In this document: piece by piece, positions 63,622-64,000 of the stretch | Numbering within the stretch: position 1 is the first letter of the stretch | Layout of the letters: every line of letters begins with the position of its first letter | Origin: Dyella jiangningensis | Lineage (GTDB): Bacteria > Pseudomonadota > Gammaproteobacteria > Xanthomonadales > Rhodanobacteraceae | Reading direction: 5' to 3' | Length of the DNA: 64,000 nucleotides | Assembly (NCBI RefSeq): GCF_003264855.1 | Contig: NZ_NFZS01000001.1 | Coordinates: 2,170,001-2,234,000, forward strand | Translations under genes and position numbers: made by a program | Notes under the pieces: model-generated | The model's database searches: none | Told to the model about the DNA's origin: nothing | What the model saw: only the letters and a program-made list of their open reading frames with translations

Positions 63622-64000
63622 TCAACGCGACGCGTCGGGCCAGCTCGACAGGGAAGGCACGTCGTGTTCGATATACCGCGCGTCAAGTCGCGTCGCGAGC
63701 CACGCACTCACCGCATCCAGCGGACACGAGGTCGTTCCGTGGCATGGCGGCAAGGCGAGCGTGTGTTGCACGAGCGCGGCGTCGGGGCCGAAATCCGCGT
63801 GACGCAAAGCATTCAGCGTCGGCATGACGCTCGAGACCTTCACGACGGAGCGACCATGCTCGCGCCACAGATCGAATACCAACGCGCCACCCGGCGGATA
63901 GTCATCGGGCTGCCGGCTGTCGTGCCAATCCACGTCGAGCACGCCGGCCAGATTCGCCAGGTTGGTGTCATGGCCTGCCAGGCACATGGCACGTACATCT
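63622..64000 (-). CDS. Histidine-type acid phosphatase, C-terminal part (partial)
   Basis: The frame runs off the right edge. The visible C-terminal 125 or so residues include AMCLAGHDTNLANLAGVLD, which carries the HD proton-donor motif of histidine acid phosphatases (AppA/Agp type). The rest (ALVFDLWREHGRSVVKVSSV) is consistent. The catalytic RHG N-terminus lies outside the window. Confidence 0.8.
   Translation of the reverse strand, partial: DVRAMCLAGHDTNLANLAGVLDVDWHDSRQPDDYPPGGALVFDLWREHGRSVVKVSSVMPTLNALRHADFGPDAALVQHTLALPPCHGTTSCPLDAVSAWLATRLDARYIEHDVPSLSSWPDASR

Overview
The window is GC-rich, densely coded chromosomal DNA. It looks like a gammaproteobacterium of the Xanthomonadales, probably a Rhodanobacteraceae relative of Luteibacter, Dyella or Rhodanobacter. 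That placement is inferred from base composition, protein character and one REP-like palindrome of the kind common in that group; it is not proven. No tRNA, rRNA, CRISPR array, integrase or transposase was seen.

Bases 1-27,700 are ordinary accessory and housekeeping content. They hold a peroxidase-like/cupin operon divergent from a MocR regulator; an ibpA-type small heat-shock gene whose leader looks like a ROSE RNA thermometer; a gene of TonB-like N-terminus broken by one extra C in a C5 run; detoxification and redox enzymes (GST, SDR, VOC proteins) with their AraC-type regulators; and a CadC-like regulator with TPR repeats. They also hold a TRIC-type channel, an isochorismatase-fold hydrolase coupled to an orphan M17 N-terminal domain, a YegD-like Hsp70, a 14-TM drug exporter, a Tat-exported GH127-like glycosidase, a ParB-like protein, a KGG stress protein, a pseudouridine synthase and a LysE exporter divergent from its Lrp/AsnC regulator.

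Bases 27,911-54,666 are the centrepiece: a compact extracellular contractile injection system (eCIS; a phage-tail-like particle of the Afp/PVC/CISSc type). An orphan sigma-54 activator lies upstream. Next come two matched candidate activator sites spaced 32 bp apart and a near-consensus -24/-12 promoter. Nineteen or more genes then run on the + strand, most overlapping by 1-13 bases: sheath, tube, T4-type hub chaperone, DUF4255 terminator-like protein, AAA+ ATPase, two DUF4157 (eCIS core) proteins and a third protein sharing their Cys-rich N-terminus. These are followed by CIS tube-like adaptor, LysM-like protein, gpD-like hub, gpV spike, PAAR-like tip, gp25, two large baseplate proteins, tail protein I and a DUF6519 protein. 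No capsid, terminase, lysis or integration genes are present, so this is not a prophage. The first DUF4157 protein carries a second HExxH motif in its C-terminus and is the best payload candidate.

Inside this operon, between the LysM-like and gpD-like genes, sits a roughly 290-bp block made of three nested, perfect or near-perfect inverted repeats (42,281-42,570). It overlaps the ribosome-binding site and start codon of the hub gene, and it is the least explained structure in the window.

Bases 54,667-64,000 hold a DUF2946 protein with a TonB-dependent receptor (possibly copper-related), an MBL/beta-CASP hydrolase with universal stress proteins and a GNAT acetyltransferase in a stress operon, two small hypothetical genes, a quinone oxidoreductase and a truncated histidine acid phosphatase at the right edge.
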